In this document: positions 42,101 through 49,672 of the stretch, piece by piece
How the letters are laid out: every line of letters starts with the position of its first letter
Position numbering within the stretch: position 1 is the first letter of the stretch
From: DASRAU01 sp035638075
GTDB lineage: Bacteria > Acidobacteriota > Polarisedimenticolia > Gp22-AA2
NCBI GenBank assembly: GCA_035638075.1
Contig: DASRAU010000009.1
Span: 80,767 to 144,766, forward strand
Length of the DNA stretch: 64,000 nt
Direction: 5' to 3'
Program-made: the position numbers and the translations under genes
The notes under the pieces: model-generated
The model's input: the letters and a program-made list of their open reading frames with translations, nothing else
What the model was told of the DNA's origin: nothing
The model's database searches: none

Positions 42101-43029
42101 GTGGGACGGAGCTGCAGTACTCCTTCGCCGTGCCCAACGGGCCGTACCTCGTCAACCTCTACTTCGCCAACACCTCCACCGGGACGACCACCGTCGGCTC
42201 CCGCGTCTTCAACATCCTCATCGAGGGCGCGACCGCCTACTCCAGCTTCGACCAGGTTGTCGTGGCGGGCGGCAGCGGCATCGCGGTGGTGCGCTCGAAG
42301 GTGGTCAACGTCGCCGACGGTGTGCTCAACATCTCTTTCGGGCACATCGTGGAGAACCCGGCGCTCAAGGCGATCGAGGTGCTGCGGCAGGACCGGGACG
42401 GCGACGGCTTCTTCCCGCCGAACGACTGCAACGATCTGAATGCCGCCGTGCACCCGGGCGCGACCGACACGTCGTGCAACGGGGTGGACGAAAACTGCAG
42501 CGGTGTTGCCGACGAGGGCTATGCGCCGGTCGGCACCGCGTGCGGCATCGGACCGTGCGCCCGCGCCGGGGTCACCTCGTGCGTCGGCGGGGCGGTGCAC
42601 GATTCCTGCACGCCGGGCCTGTCGCAGCCGGAGGTGTGCGACGGCGTGGACAACGACTGCAACGCCATCATCGACGACGCGCCGCCGCTGGGGACCCTCT
42701 CCACGCTCGACGTCACGACCGGCGCGCTCGCCTCCGACGCGGCCCTGTCGTGGTCCGCGGTCCCGGGCGCGTCGGCGTACGACCTGGTGCGCGGCGACGT
42801 CCGGACGCTGGTCGAAGGGGGCGGGTCGTTTTCGACCGCCATCGACCAGTGCCTCGCCAACAACACCGCGGCGCAGGCCTTCGTCGAATCCGGGACGCCG
42901 GCGGCGGGGGAGGCCTTCTTCTACGTCCTGCGTGGCATCAACTGCGGCGGCGGCAACTGGGACGAAGGAGGATCCCAGTCGGCGCCGCGCGGCCCGTCGT
43001 TCGCAGCCGCACCCGCCGCCTGCCCGTAA
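39160..43029 (+). CDS. Large secreted multidomain protein: beta-propeller, thrombospondin-3-like, malectin and MopE-like modules
   Basis: About 1,290 residues with a signal peptide ending AAAQ. Residues 20-480 are a sorbosone-dehydrogenase-like propeller (TSLQFGPDGRLYVTQQNGTI, PGFRNPYDLVLTRAGRLYTV). Acidic calcium-binding repeats follow (DEDGDGFSNADEIDNGTNPC, DPDDDNDGLPDTSD), then a beta-sandwich, a Cys-rich segment (CADTNPCTTDVC), a malectin-like sugar-binding domain (AIRINTGDDG ... LVNLYFANTSTG), a MopE-like metal-binding segment (DCNDLNAAVHPGATDTSCNG, CDGVDNDCNAIIDD) and a final fibronectin-like domain. Probably surface or extracellular carbohydrate binding. In-frame ATGs at 39142 and 39160; 39160 is preferred because TACGAT ends 6 nt upstream and neither has a Shine-Dalgarno. 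Confidence 0.83.
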   Translation: MCPLPGHARYLRAAAVLFAAAVLLAAPAAAQTISFGKSTLQGTAMTSPTSLQFGPDGRLYVTQQNGTILIYGITRNGPNSYVVNATQTITSVRDIPNRNDDTGAINATVTGREVTGILVVGTAANPVIYVASSDPRIGAGGSGTDSNLDTNSGILSRLTWNGTTWVKLDLVRGLPRSEENHASNGLVLINNGATLLIAQGGNTNMGAPSNNFALLPEYALSAAILSVDLAAIGNTTYDLPTLDDPTASRNTGTPGVDTNDPFGGDDGANQAKLVAGGPVQVYSPGFRNPYDLVLTRAGRLYTVDNGPNSGWGDVPAGEGGTACTNAVREPGVTQNDQLHYITGQGFYGGHPNPTRANTANKFNGQSPVPSSNPVECDYRNPGAQDGALATFGYSTNGIAEYTANNFAGTMDGNLLAASFENTIYRIVLSANGTQATSVTTLFSSVGNTPLDVWTQPSAGPFPGSIWVADYGINGIVVYEPADFISCTGADNPAIDEDGDGFSNADEIDNGTNPCSAGDVPPDWDGDHISNLNDPDDDNDGLPDTSDKFALDPQNGATTNLPLLLTWDNDAPNPGGLLHLGFTGLMTNGTSNYESLFNAGAMTAGGAAGVVTVDAATEGDADGALNTQQFGFQVGVHVTAATGIFTAHTRILAPFAGLTPADFQSMGLFLGTGDQDHYAKVVVMANGGAGGVQFGKEDGGPLVARAPTGITLPGPDWIDLYLTVDPVALTVTPVFIATINNVPGLVESLGGPATIPASWLAGPQGLAVGLISTSRGPAPPFPVTWDFLKVRTGAAVECAADPDCADTNPCTTDVCQSYTCLHLNNTNPCNDGLSCTSGDVCAAGSCSGIDACPAGQMCDAGTNACIQLNVDLDNDGLVGAADPCPTSARNLCFGPVATETAQGRAIRINTGDDGTECAGPKTDCTGRVWNGDYGYNNVLNNASCDLGGGGEGCVINGITSIFGCEDESTEDLFQCEHYDDEGGTELQYSFAVPNGPYLVNLYFANTSTGTTTVGSRVFNILIEGATAYSSFDQVVVAGGSGIAVVRSKVVNVADGVLNISFGHIVENPALKAIEVLRQDRDGDGFFPPNDCNDLNAAVHPGATDTSCNGVDENCSGVADEGYAPVGTACGIGPCARAGVTSCVGGAVHDSCTPGLSQPEVCDGVDNDCNAIIDDAPPLGTLSTLDVTTGALASDAALSWSAVPGASAYDLVRGDVRTLVEGGGSFSTAIDQCLANNTAAQAFVESGTPAAGEAFFYVLRGINCGGGNWDEGGSQSAPRGPSFAAAPAACP

Positions 43030-43069
43030 GGCGGCCCTCCCGCCGGGTCATCCGGGCTGACGCGGGTCC

Positions 43070-45262
43070 CTATCTCGCCGGAGACCGGTCGGCGCTTGCC
43101 GGCGCGGCCGGAATGTCCGCGGCCGCCTTCGCCGCGCCGCGCGCCTCCCACCCCGGCCGGTAGAGCACGTCGATGTACTCCTTCACCATGCGCCGCGCCG
43201 AGAAGCGCGGGATGAGCGTCCTGAGCGCCGAGCGCATGACGGTCAGCCAGCGCTGCGGCAGGCCGTCGGGGTCGCGCTCGTAGTACGCCGGGACGATCTC
43301 CTCTTCGAGGCAGCGGTACAGGTCGGCCGCATCGGCCGCGTCGCGCTCGTCGCCGTCGGGCCCCGCATCGGCTGAGCCGATCTTCCAGCCGTTGGTGCCG
43401 TCGTACCCCTCGGCCCACCAGCCATCCAGGACGCTGAAGCTCGGCACGCCGTTGAGCGCCGCCTTCTCACCGCTGGTGCCGCTCGCCTCGAGGGGAGGCC
43501 GCGGCGTGTTGAGCCAGACGTCCACGCCCTGCACCAGGTGCTGCGCCGCGTGCAGGCCGTAGTCCTCGACGAAGGCGATGCGGCCGGCGAAGCCGCGGTC
43601 CTCCGCCGCGCGGTAGACGTCCTGCAGCATGTGCTTGCCGGGCTCGTCGGCCGGGTGCGCCTTGCCGGCGAAGACGATCTGGATCGGCCGGCGCGGGTCG
43701 CACACCAGCGCCCGCAGCCGGTTCGCGTCGCGGAAGATGAGGCTGGCGCGCTTGTAGGTGGCGAAGCGACGCGCGAACCCGAGGGTCAGCGCCTCCGGGT
43801 CGAACAGCGCCCCCGACGCCAGCACCTGGGGCGGCGAGGACCTCCCGTCGAGCAGGCGCCGGCGCGACCGCATCAAGAGGAAGCGGTGCAGGCGGCGCTT
43901 GAGGTCGAGATGCGTGGCCCACAGATCGTCGTCCGGCACCTGGTCGATGCGGCTCCAGAACGCCTTTTCGTCGTGGTGCTCCATCCAGTCGGCGCCGAGG
44001 TGGCGCTGGAACAACGCGTCGATCTCGGGCGCGATCCACGAGCCGACGTGCACGCCGTTGGTGACCGCGACGATCGGCGCCTCCCCGGGCGCGCGATCGG
44101 GCCACAGCGAGCCCCACATCTTCCGCGACACCTCGGCGTGGCGCCGGCTGACCGCGCTGTGCCGCCCGCACAGGCGGAAGGCGAGGACGCTCATGTTGAA
44201 CGCCTGCCCCCACGGCTCCTGGTGCGCGCCGAGAGCGAGGAAGCGGTCGCGTTCGAGACCGAGCGTCGGCCAGTAGGCGGCGAGGTACTTCTCGACCAGG
44301 CCGAACGGGAAGGCGTCGTGCCCCGCCGGCACCGGCGTGTGGGTGGTGAAAACACTGGCGGCGCGCACCGCCTCCACCGCCTCCTCGAACGGCCGGCCGG
44401 CTTCGACCTTCTCGCGCACCCGCTCGACCATCATGAAGGCGGCATGCCCTTCGTTGGCGTGCCAGATCCCCGGGCGGATGCCGAGCGCGCGCAGCAGCCG
44501 TACGCCCCCGATGCCGAGGAGGATCTCCTGCAGGAGCCGTGTCTCCTGGTCGCCGCCGTAGAGACGGGCCGTCAGCTCGCGCTCCCACGGCGAGTTCTGG
44601 TCGAGGTCGGTGTCCATGAGGTAGAGCGTCACCCGCCCCACCTCGACCCGCGACACCTGCACGTGCAGCAGGTGTCCCGGCAGCTGCAGCGTCAGGACGA
44701 GCGGCCGGCCCTGGTCGTCGCGCAGCGTCCCGGCCGGGGCGATCTCCCGATCGAGGCGCTGGTACGACTCCTCCTGCCGGCCGTCGGGGGTGATGTGCTG
44801 CTTGAAGTACCCCTGCGGGTACATGAAGCCGACACCGACCAGAGGCAGGCCGAGGTCGCTCGCCTCCTTGACGATGTCGCCGGCGAGCACCCCCAGGCCG
44901 CCCGAGTAGACCGGAAGCGTCTGGTGCACGCCGAACTCGGCGGAGAAATAGGCGACCGGAAGCTGCGCATGCGCCGGCGCGTGCGAGGTGAACCAGCCTT
45001 GCTTCGCCGCCATGGCGCGGTCGAACGCGGCGAGCACGCGCTGCAGGCGGTCCATGAGATCGCCGTCGCGCAGGAGGACCTCGCGCTTCGCGGCGTCGAT
45101 CTCGCCCAGGACCTTGAGCGGGTTGAGGGCGCGCGGGCCGTCGGGAGCGCCGACCGCAGAGGCCACCCGCTCGAACAGATCCCGCCCTTCCGGCTGCCAC
45201 GACCACCAGAGGTTGCGCGCCAGCTCCGGCAGCCGCCGGAAGGCGTCTTCAGGGCCGCTCAA
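43070..45262 (-). CDS. glgP: Alpha-glucan (glycogen) phosphorylase, GT35
   Basis: 730 residues, the length of the bacterial/archaeal alpha-glucan phosphorylase subgroup that begins with a DUF3417-like domain (LPELARNLWWSWQPEGRDLF). It releases glucose-1-phosphate from glycogen or maltodextrin using PLP. Visible parts: VAYFSAEFGVHQTLPVYSGG, GDIVKEASDLGLPLVGVGFM, HANEGHAAFM, TNGVHVGSW, RFATYKRASLIF, KAHPADEPGK and the PLP/phosphate region NTPRPPLEASGTSGEKAALNG. TTG 45262 is the start, immediately after the stop of the DUF2934 gene; no ATG or GTG occurs before the domain begins. Likely co-transcribed with that gene. Confidence 0.93.
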   Translation of the reverse strand: MSGPEDAFRRLPELARNLWWSWQPEGRDLFERVASAVGAPDGPRALNPLKVLGEIDAAKREVLLRDGDLMDRLQRVLAAFDRAMAAKQGWFTSHAPAHAQLPVAYFSAEFGVHQTLPVYSGGLGVLAGDIVKEASDLGLPLVGVGFMYPQGYFKQHITPDGRQEESYQRLDREIAPAGTLRDDQGRPLVLTLQLPGHLLHVQVSRVEVGRVTLYLMDTDLDQNSPWERELTARLYGGDQETRLLQEILLGIGGVRLLRALGIRPGIWHANEGHAAFMMVERVREKVEAGRPFEEAVEAVRAASVFTTHTPVPAGHDAFPFGLVEKYLAAYWPTLGLERDRFLALGAHQEPWGQAFNMSVLAFRLCGRHSAVSRRHAEVSRKMWGSLWPDRAPGEAPIVAVTNGVHVGSWIAPEIDALFQRHLGADWMEHHDEKAFWSRIDQVPDDDLWATHLDLKRRLHRFLLMRSRRRLLDGRSSPPQVLASGALFDPEALTLGFARRFATYKRASLIFRDANRLRALVCDPRRPIQIVFAGKAHPADEPGKHMLQDVYRAAEDRGFAGRIAFVEDYGLHAAQHLVQGVDVWLNTPRPPLEASGTSGEKAALNGVPSFSVLDGWWAEGYDGTNGWKIGSADAGPDGDERDAADAADLYRCLEEEIVPAYYERDPDGLPQRWLTVMRSALRTLIPRFSARRMVKEYIDVLYRPGWEARGAAKAAADIPAAPASADRSPAR

Positions 45263-45643
45263 CTACCGGCTCTCGAGCAGCCAGGCGTCGATCTCGGCTT
45301 CCGCCTCGGCCCAGTCGCGCTTCGAGTCGCCGCCGACGAAGCCGCGGCGCTGCGCCTTGAAGTACGCCGCCTCGGCGACCATCCGCCAGCGTTGCTCGGC
45401 GGTGATCGGGGTGTTCGGCGCCGACTTTCCGGGGGCGGGGTAGGCCTCGGAGGTCGCCATGCCGGCCGCCACGGCCGGGGAGCCCTGGGTCGCGCGGCCG
45501 CTCCCCGGCGCCGCCTCGGCGGGGGGAAGGGCCGGCGCGTTCTCGTGACGGGCCGGGGGGAGGGCGGTGTCCGGCGTGGCCGCCCTGGCCGCCGGCTTCG
45601 ATGTCTTCTTCCTGACAGGGGTCTTGCGGGTCTTCTCGAGCAT
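45263..45643 (-). CDS. DUF2934 domain-containing protein
   Basis: 126 residues. A Lys/Arg-rich N-terminus (about 1-20) and a Pro/Ala-rich disordered middle lead to the short C-terminal DUF2934 segment RMVAEAAYFKAQRRGFVGGD followed by DWAEAEAEID. The segment is helical, of unknown function, and often located near glycogen enzymes. That position is repeated here directly before alpha-glucan phosphorylase. AGGAG precedes ATG 45643. Divergent from phoB. Confidence 0.8.
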   Translation of the reverse strand: MLEKTRKTPVRKKTSKPAARAATPDTALPPARHENAPALPPAEAAPGSGRATQGSPAVAAGMATSEAYPAPGKSAPNTPITAEQRWRMVAEAAYFKAQRRGFVGGDSKRDWAEAEAEIDAWLLESR

Positions 45644-45700
45644 CGATCTCTCCTCGAAAAACGGTTGCGGAAGGCCAGAGTCTATAACGCCGCCCCCGTT

Positions 45701-45733
45701 GTCACCCAATCGTCACGGTCCCGTCACGGTCAC
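45701..45733 (+). promoter_or_regulatory. Pho box upstream of phoB
   Basis: Three direct repeats beginning GTCAC at 45701, 45712 and 45723, spaced exactly 11 nt, the spacing of PhoB half-sites. A perfect TATAAT follows 12 nt after the third unit. This arrangement is expected of a PhoB-activated promoter where the Pho box replaces the -35, so phoBR is probably autoregulated. Confidence 0.8.
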
Positions 45734-45745
45734 CCCCCGCCGACC

Positions 45746-45751
45746 TATAAT
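45746..45751 (+). promoter_or_regulatory. -10 element of phoB
   Basis: Consensus TATAAT, 12 nt after the Pho box and 41 nt before the phoB start codon. Confidence 0.7.
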
Positions 45752-45792
45752 TCTTGCCTCCGGGGCCCGATTTCGGCCCGGAGAAAGTCCAC

Positions 45793-46491
45793 ATGTCACA
45801 GACCATCCTCGTGGTCGACGATGAAAAAGACATCGTCGATCTCATGCGATACAACCTGGTCCAGGCCGGCTTCCGGGTGGTCAGCGCCTCCGACGGCCAG
45901 CAGGCGCTCGATCTCGCCCGGCGCGAGCGGCCGGATCTGGTCGTCCTCGACCTCATGTTGCCGACCCTGCCCGGGACCGAGGTCGCCCGGCTCCTCCGCC
46001 AGGAGGAGAAGACGCGCTCCATCCCCATCGTCATGCTGACGGCGCGCGGCTCGGAGGTGGATCGCGTCGTCGGCTTCGAGCTGGGAGCGGACGACTACGT
46101 GGTCAAGCCCTTCTCGCCGCGCGAGCTGGTGCTGCGGGTGCAGGCGATCCTGCGACGCGACGTGCGCGACGAGGGGGAGGAGAAGATCACCTTCGACCCG
46201 CTGGTGATCGATCTCGCCGCCCACGTCGTGCGCCTCAAGGGGCGCGAGGTGGGACTGACCGCGACCGAGTTCAAGCTGCTGCACCGCCTGGCGCGGCGGC
46301 CCGGACGGGCCTTCAGCCGCGACCAGCTGCTGAGCGACGTCTGGGGCTACAGCGGCGATCTCGAGACGCGCACCGTGGACACCCACATGAAGCGGCTGCG
46401 CGCCAAGCTCGGCATCGTCGGATCGTGGATCGAGACGGTGCGCGGCCACGGCTACCGCTTCCGCCCCGAGGGGTACGAAGAGCGCGACTAG
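45793..46491 (+). CDS. phoB: Phosphate regulon response regulator PhoB
   Basis: 232 residues. Receiver domain (1-120) with Asp9/Asp10 in VVDDE, phospho-acceptor Asp53 in VLDLMLP, Thr83 and Lys105 in VKPFSPREL. Winged-helix OmpR/PhoB DNA-binding domain (about 130-228) with LTATEFKLLHRLARRPGRAF, DQLLSDVWGY, TRTVDTHMKRLRAKLG and TVRGHGYRF. Assignment to PhoB rather than another OmpR-type regulator rests on the adjacent phoR, the downstream pst-phoU genes and the Pho boxes. ATG 45793 follows GGAGAAAG. Confidence 0.92.
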   Translation: MSQTILVVDDEKDIVDLMRYNLVQAGFRVVSASDGQQALDLARRERPDLVVLDLMLPTLPGTEVARLLRQEEKTRSIPIVMLTARGSEVDRVVGFELGADDYVVKPFSPRELVLRVQAILRRDVRDEGEEKITFDPLVIDLAAHVVRLKGREVGLTATEFKLLHRLARRPGRAFSRDQLLSDVWGYSGDLETRTVDTHMKRLRAKLGIVGSWIETVRGHGYRFRPEGYEERD

Positions 46492-46534
46492 CCCCACAGG
46501 ATCGATACTAGGCCCGCATCGCGAGGGTCGAGCC

Positions 46535-48301
46535 CTGCGTCTTCGTCATCGACTGCCCCTGTCGTTCGTCCTGGTCGCCGGCCTCTCGGTCGTCGTGGCC
46601 GCGCTCTTCCTCACCCTGGCGCTGCAGCGGCGGGCGGTGCGGCGGCTCGCCGACGGCCTGCGCTCGCAGGCCATCCTGACGCGTGACCTGGCCCGCGCCG
46701 AAGCCGACCTGAGCGTGGCGGCCGACGGGCTCGCCGACCGCATCGGGACCGAGCTGGGCGTGCGGGTCACGGTCATCGGCGCGGATGGGACCGTCCTCGG
46801 CGATACCGATCTCGACGCCCAGGGTCTGCGCACGGTCGAGAACCACGCCGGACGGCCCGAGGTGCAGGAGGCCATGGCGAAGGGCACGGGCGAAGCGATC
46901 CGCTGGAGCCACACCATCGGCAGCGATCTCCTCTATGTCGCCGTGCGTCTCGATCCGAACGATCCGGCGCGCGGCGTGGTGCGCCTGTCGGTGCCGCTCG
47001 ACGAGGTGCAGCGGGCCGAGCGGGCGGTGGTGGGGCCGGTGGCGGCGGCCGCACTCGCTTCGATCCTGCTCGCCGCCGGGCTCGGTGTCCTGGCGTCGCG
47101 GCGCCTGGTCCGACGCCTCGACCGCCTTTCCGCCGCCGCGGCGGCGATCGCCGACGGCAAGACCAGCGCCCGCACCCGTCGCGGTCCCGAGGACGAGTTG
47201 GGCGACGTGGAGCGATCCCTCAACCGCATGGCGGAGACGCTCGACGACCGGCTGGCGGCCCTGCTGCGACAGCGCAACCAGATGCAGTCGGTTCTGGAAG
47301 GGATGGTGGAAGGGGTGCTCCTGACCGATGCGACCGGGCGCATCCTCCTCGCCAACGCGGCGTTCGAGCGCATCTTCGACGCGCCGCCGCCGCTCGAAGG
47401 TCGCCGGCCGCTCGAGGCGGCCCGCGTGCCGGGGCTGCAGGAGTCGATCGAAGCGGCGCTCGCAGCCGACGGCCCGCTGACCCGCGAGATCGAGCTCCTG
47501 CGCGGCCACCAGGAGAAGGTCCTGCGCGCCAGCCTGGCGCCGCTTCGGAGCGACGACGGCGAGCCGATGGGCGCCGTGGCGGTCTTCCACGACGTCACCG
47601 AGCTGAAGCGCCTGGAGCAGGCGCGCCGCGAGTTCGTCGCCAACGTGTCGCACGAGCTGCGCACGCCTTTGACCGCAATCAAGGGCTATTCGGAGACGCT
47701 TCTGCACGGCGGGCTCGCGGATACCGGGAGCGCCGTCGAGTTCGTCCGCGTCATCGACAGGCACGCCGAGCGGCTGCGCCTGCTCATCGAGGAGCTGCTC
47801 GACCTGGCGGCGGTCGAGCAGGGACGCGCCCGCCTCGACCTCGAGGCCACCTCCCCGGCGGAGGTCTCGTCGGCGGCGGTCGGGGTGGTCCGGCAGGCCG
47901 CCGACATCAAGCACCAGACCTTCGCCATCGACGTGCCGGAGGACCTGCCCCCCTGCCGGGCCGACCGGGATCGGCTCGCCCAGGTCCTCATCAACCTGCT
48001 CGGCAACGCCGTGAAGTTCACCCCGGACGGCGGCCGCATCGGCATTCGCGCCCGCGCCTCGAACGGCCACATGGAGATCGCCGTCTCCGACAACGGCCCC
48101 GGCATCCCAGCCGACGAGCTGGGGCGGATCTTCGAGCGCTTCTATAGGGTCGAGCGCTCGCGCGACCGGCGCGAAGGGGGGACCGGACTGGGCCTCGCGA
48201 TCGCCAAGCACCTGATCCAGGCGATGGACGGATCCATCGAAGCGGAGAGCGCTCCGGGCTCCGGCGCCACCTTCCGGGTCACGCTTCCCCTGGCGGGCTG
48301 A
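46535..48301 (+). CDS. phoR: Phosphate regulon sensor histidine kinase PhoR
   Basis: 588 residues from CTG 46535. First membrane segment at about 8-29, a periplasmic sensor of about 125 residues, second membrane segment at about 165-185, HAMP linker (about 186-240), PAS domain (about 250-350), HisKA with His373 in FVANVSHELRTPLTAIKGYS, and HATPase with Asn491 in LINLLGNAVKFTP, DNGPGIP and GTGLGLAIAK. It phosphorylates PhoB under phosphate limitation. The frame is open back into phoB but has no ATG, GTG or TTG before 46595, which would cut into the first membrane segment. CTG 46535, in the position of Met in the usual 'MRLR..L' opening and with GAGGG upstream, is the best start. Confidence 0.88.
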   Translation: MRLRHRLPLSFVLVAGLSVVVAALFLTLALQRRAVRRLADGLRSQAILTRDLARAEADLSVAADGLADRIGTELGVRVTVIGADGTVLGDTDLDAQGLRTVENHAGRPEVQEAMAKGTGEAIRWSHTIGSDLLYVAVRLDPNDPARGVVRLSVPLDEVQRAERAVVGPVAAAALASILLAAGLGVLASRRLVRRLDRLSAAAAAIADGKTSARTRRGPEDELGDVERSLNRMAETLDDRLAALLRQRNQMQSVLEGMVEGVLLTDATGRILLANAAFERIFDAPPPLEGRRPLEAARVPGLQESIEAALAADGPLTREIELLRGHQEKVLRASLAPLRSDDGEPMGAVAVFHDVTELKRLEQARREFVANVSHELRTPLTAIKGYSETLLHGGLADTGSAVEFVRVIDRHAERLRLLIEELLDLAAVEQGRARLDLEATSPAEVSSAAVGVVRQAADIKHQTFAIDVPEDLPPCRADRDRLAQVLINLLGNAVKFTPDGGRIGIRARASNGHMEIAVSDNGPGIPADELGRIFERFYRVERSRDRREGGTGLGLAIAKHLIQAMDGSIEAESAPGSGATFRVTLPLAG

Positions 48302-48364
48302 ACTCCAGCGTTTTCAGCGTTTCTTCACCGGAACGCCGCATTTCCACAGACAACCAGCCCCACC

Positions 48365-48413
48365 GTCACACGTCTGTCACACATCCGCGCCGTCTCTGTC
48401 ACCCGTCCGTCGC
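48365..48413 (+). promoter_or_regulatory. Double Pho box upstream of the porin-pst operon
   Basis: GTCAC at 48365, 48376 and 48398 and GTCGC at 48409 all fall on one 11-nt register; the missing step (48387) reads GCGCC. This looks like two PhoB dimer sites and marks the porin-pstSCAB-phoU genes as PhoB targets. The -10 was not identified with confidence. Confidence 0.78.
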
Positions 48414-48468
48414 AAAGTCCCCCGCGAAAGTTCACACGACACGTGAAATCTACGGAGGATGATCCTCG

Positions 48469-49641
48469 ATGCGAACACCCAGGATGGGGGACTGGAAGCG
48501 GACGGAGTGCCGCGCGCTGTTCAGGAGTGTCCTGACGCTGCTGTGCGTCGGGCTGTTCTGCGCCGGCGCTCCGGCGCATGCGCAGGTCACGCCGGCGGCG
48601 GGCTACACGCCGCCCGACGACACGCCGAGCATCAAGTTCGGGACGGTCATCTACACCGACTTCACCTGGACCGACGAACCGGAGATCCTCGACGTCAATG
48701 GCGACCCGGTGGACCCGAGCTCGTTCAACGTCACCCGCGCCTACATCAACGTGACCGGCAACATCAATCACCTGATCTCCTACCGCATCACGCCGGACAT
48801 CACGCGCCAGACGCTCACCGGCGCCGGCGTCACGCTGAACGACCAGGACAGCCTGGTCTTCCGGATGAAGTACGCCTTCGGCCAGTTCAACCTGGACGAT
48901 GCCTGGAAGTCGAAGGGCTCGTGGGTGCGGCTCGGAGCGCAGCAGACGCCGTACGTCGCCTGGATGGAAGACATCTACCGCTACCGCTTCCAGGGGCAGC
49001 TCGCCGTCGAGCGCGAGGGCTATCTCTCGTCGTCGGACTTCGGGCTCTCGACCCACTACAACTTCCCCGGCAACTACGGCGACGTGCACGCCGGCTACTA
49101 CAACGGCGAGACCTACGCCCGCGCCGAGGTGAACGACCAGAAGGGATTCCAGATTCGCGCCACGCTGCGGCCGGCGCCGATGATCGGCTGGCTCAAGGGA
49201 CTGCGCATCACGGGGTTCTACGCCGACGACCATTACGCGCAGGACGATCCGAGGAAGCGCGCCCTTGCCGCAATCACCTACGAGCAGAAGTACGTGACCG
49301 TCGGCGCCGAGTACATCAAGGGCATCGATCAGATCAGCGACGCCGTCAACCGGGTGCGCGACAACACGCTGTCGGTCTGGGCCACGCCAAGGCTCGGCAA
49401 GGGCTGGGAGCTGCTGATGCGGTACGACACCACCCAGCCGAACGAGGACGTCAACGCCACGCGCTGGCGCAACATCGGCGGCGTCGCGTACTGGTTCAAG
49501 ACCCAGGCACCGACGGCGGCGGCCTCGCTCCTGCTCGACTACGAGCACGTCAGCAACGACGTCGACGTCGTGGCGGGCACGCCGCCGACCCGGCGGCCCG
49601 AGGAGACCCGCTATGCGCTCCACGCGCTGTTCCAGTTCTAG
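48469..49641 (+). CDS. Outer-membrane porin, phosphate-selective OprO/OprP-like
   Basis: 390 residues. Signal peptide ends near APAHAQ (about residue 39). The mature chain alternates short amphipathic strands (FGTVIYTDFTWTDE, VTRAYINVTGNINHLISYRI, LSVWATPRLGKGWELLMRYD) and ends with a terminal Phe (ALHALFQF), the outer-membrane assembly signal. GLRITGFYADDHY and the family layout resemble porins of the OprO/OprP group. Its position between phoR and pstS and behind Pho boxes argues that it admits phosphate to the periplasm. ATG 48469 is preceded by GGAGG. The selectivity is inferred from context. Confidence 0.82.
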   Translation: MRTPRMGDWKRTECRALFRSVLTLLCVGLFCAGAPAHAQVTPAAGYTPPDDTPSIKFGTVIYTDFTWTDEPEILDVNGDPVDPSSFNVTRAYINVTGNINHLISYRITPDITRQTLTGAGVTLNDQDSLVFRMKYAFGQFNLDDAWKSKGSWVRLGAQQTPYVAWMEDIYRYRFQGQLAVEREGYLSSSDFGLSTHYNFPGNYGDVHAGYYNGETYARAEVNDQKGFQIRATLRPAPMIGWLKGLRITGFYADDHYAQDDPRKRALAAITYEQKYVTVGAEYIKGIDQISDAVNRVRDNTLSVWATPRLGKGWELLMRYDTTQPNEDVNATRWRNIGGVAYWFKTQAPTAAASLLLDYEHVSNDVDVVAGTPPTRRPEETRYALHALFQF

Positions 49642-49672
49642 TCCAGCCGAAGCCCCCGCACGGGAGACGAGG

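Noticed and set aside
39307..42600. Minus-strand open frame of about 1,100 codons opposite the multidomain secreted protein
   Set aside because: Composition (Arg, Val, Gly, His) is that of an antisense shadow; the plus strand has a signal peptide and recognisable modules.
39160..43029. Sortase or PEP-CTERM sorting signal on the large secreted proteins
   Set aside because: No LPxTG, and no PEP motif followed by a hydrophobic segment and basic tail, was found at the C-termini of the secreted proteins.
48365..48413. GTCAC repeats as a CRISPR-like or satellite array
   Set aside because: The units are 11 nt with only five conserved bases, no spacers and no cas genes; they fit PhoB half-sites.
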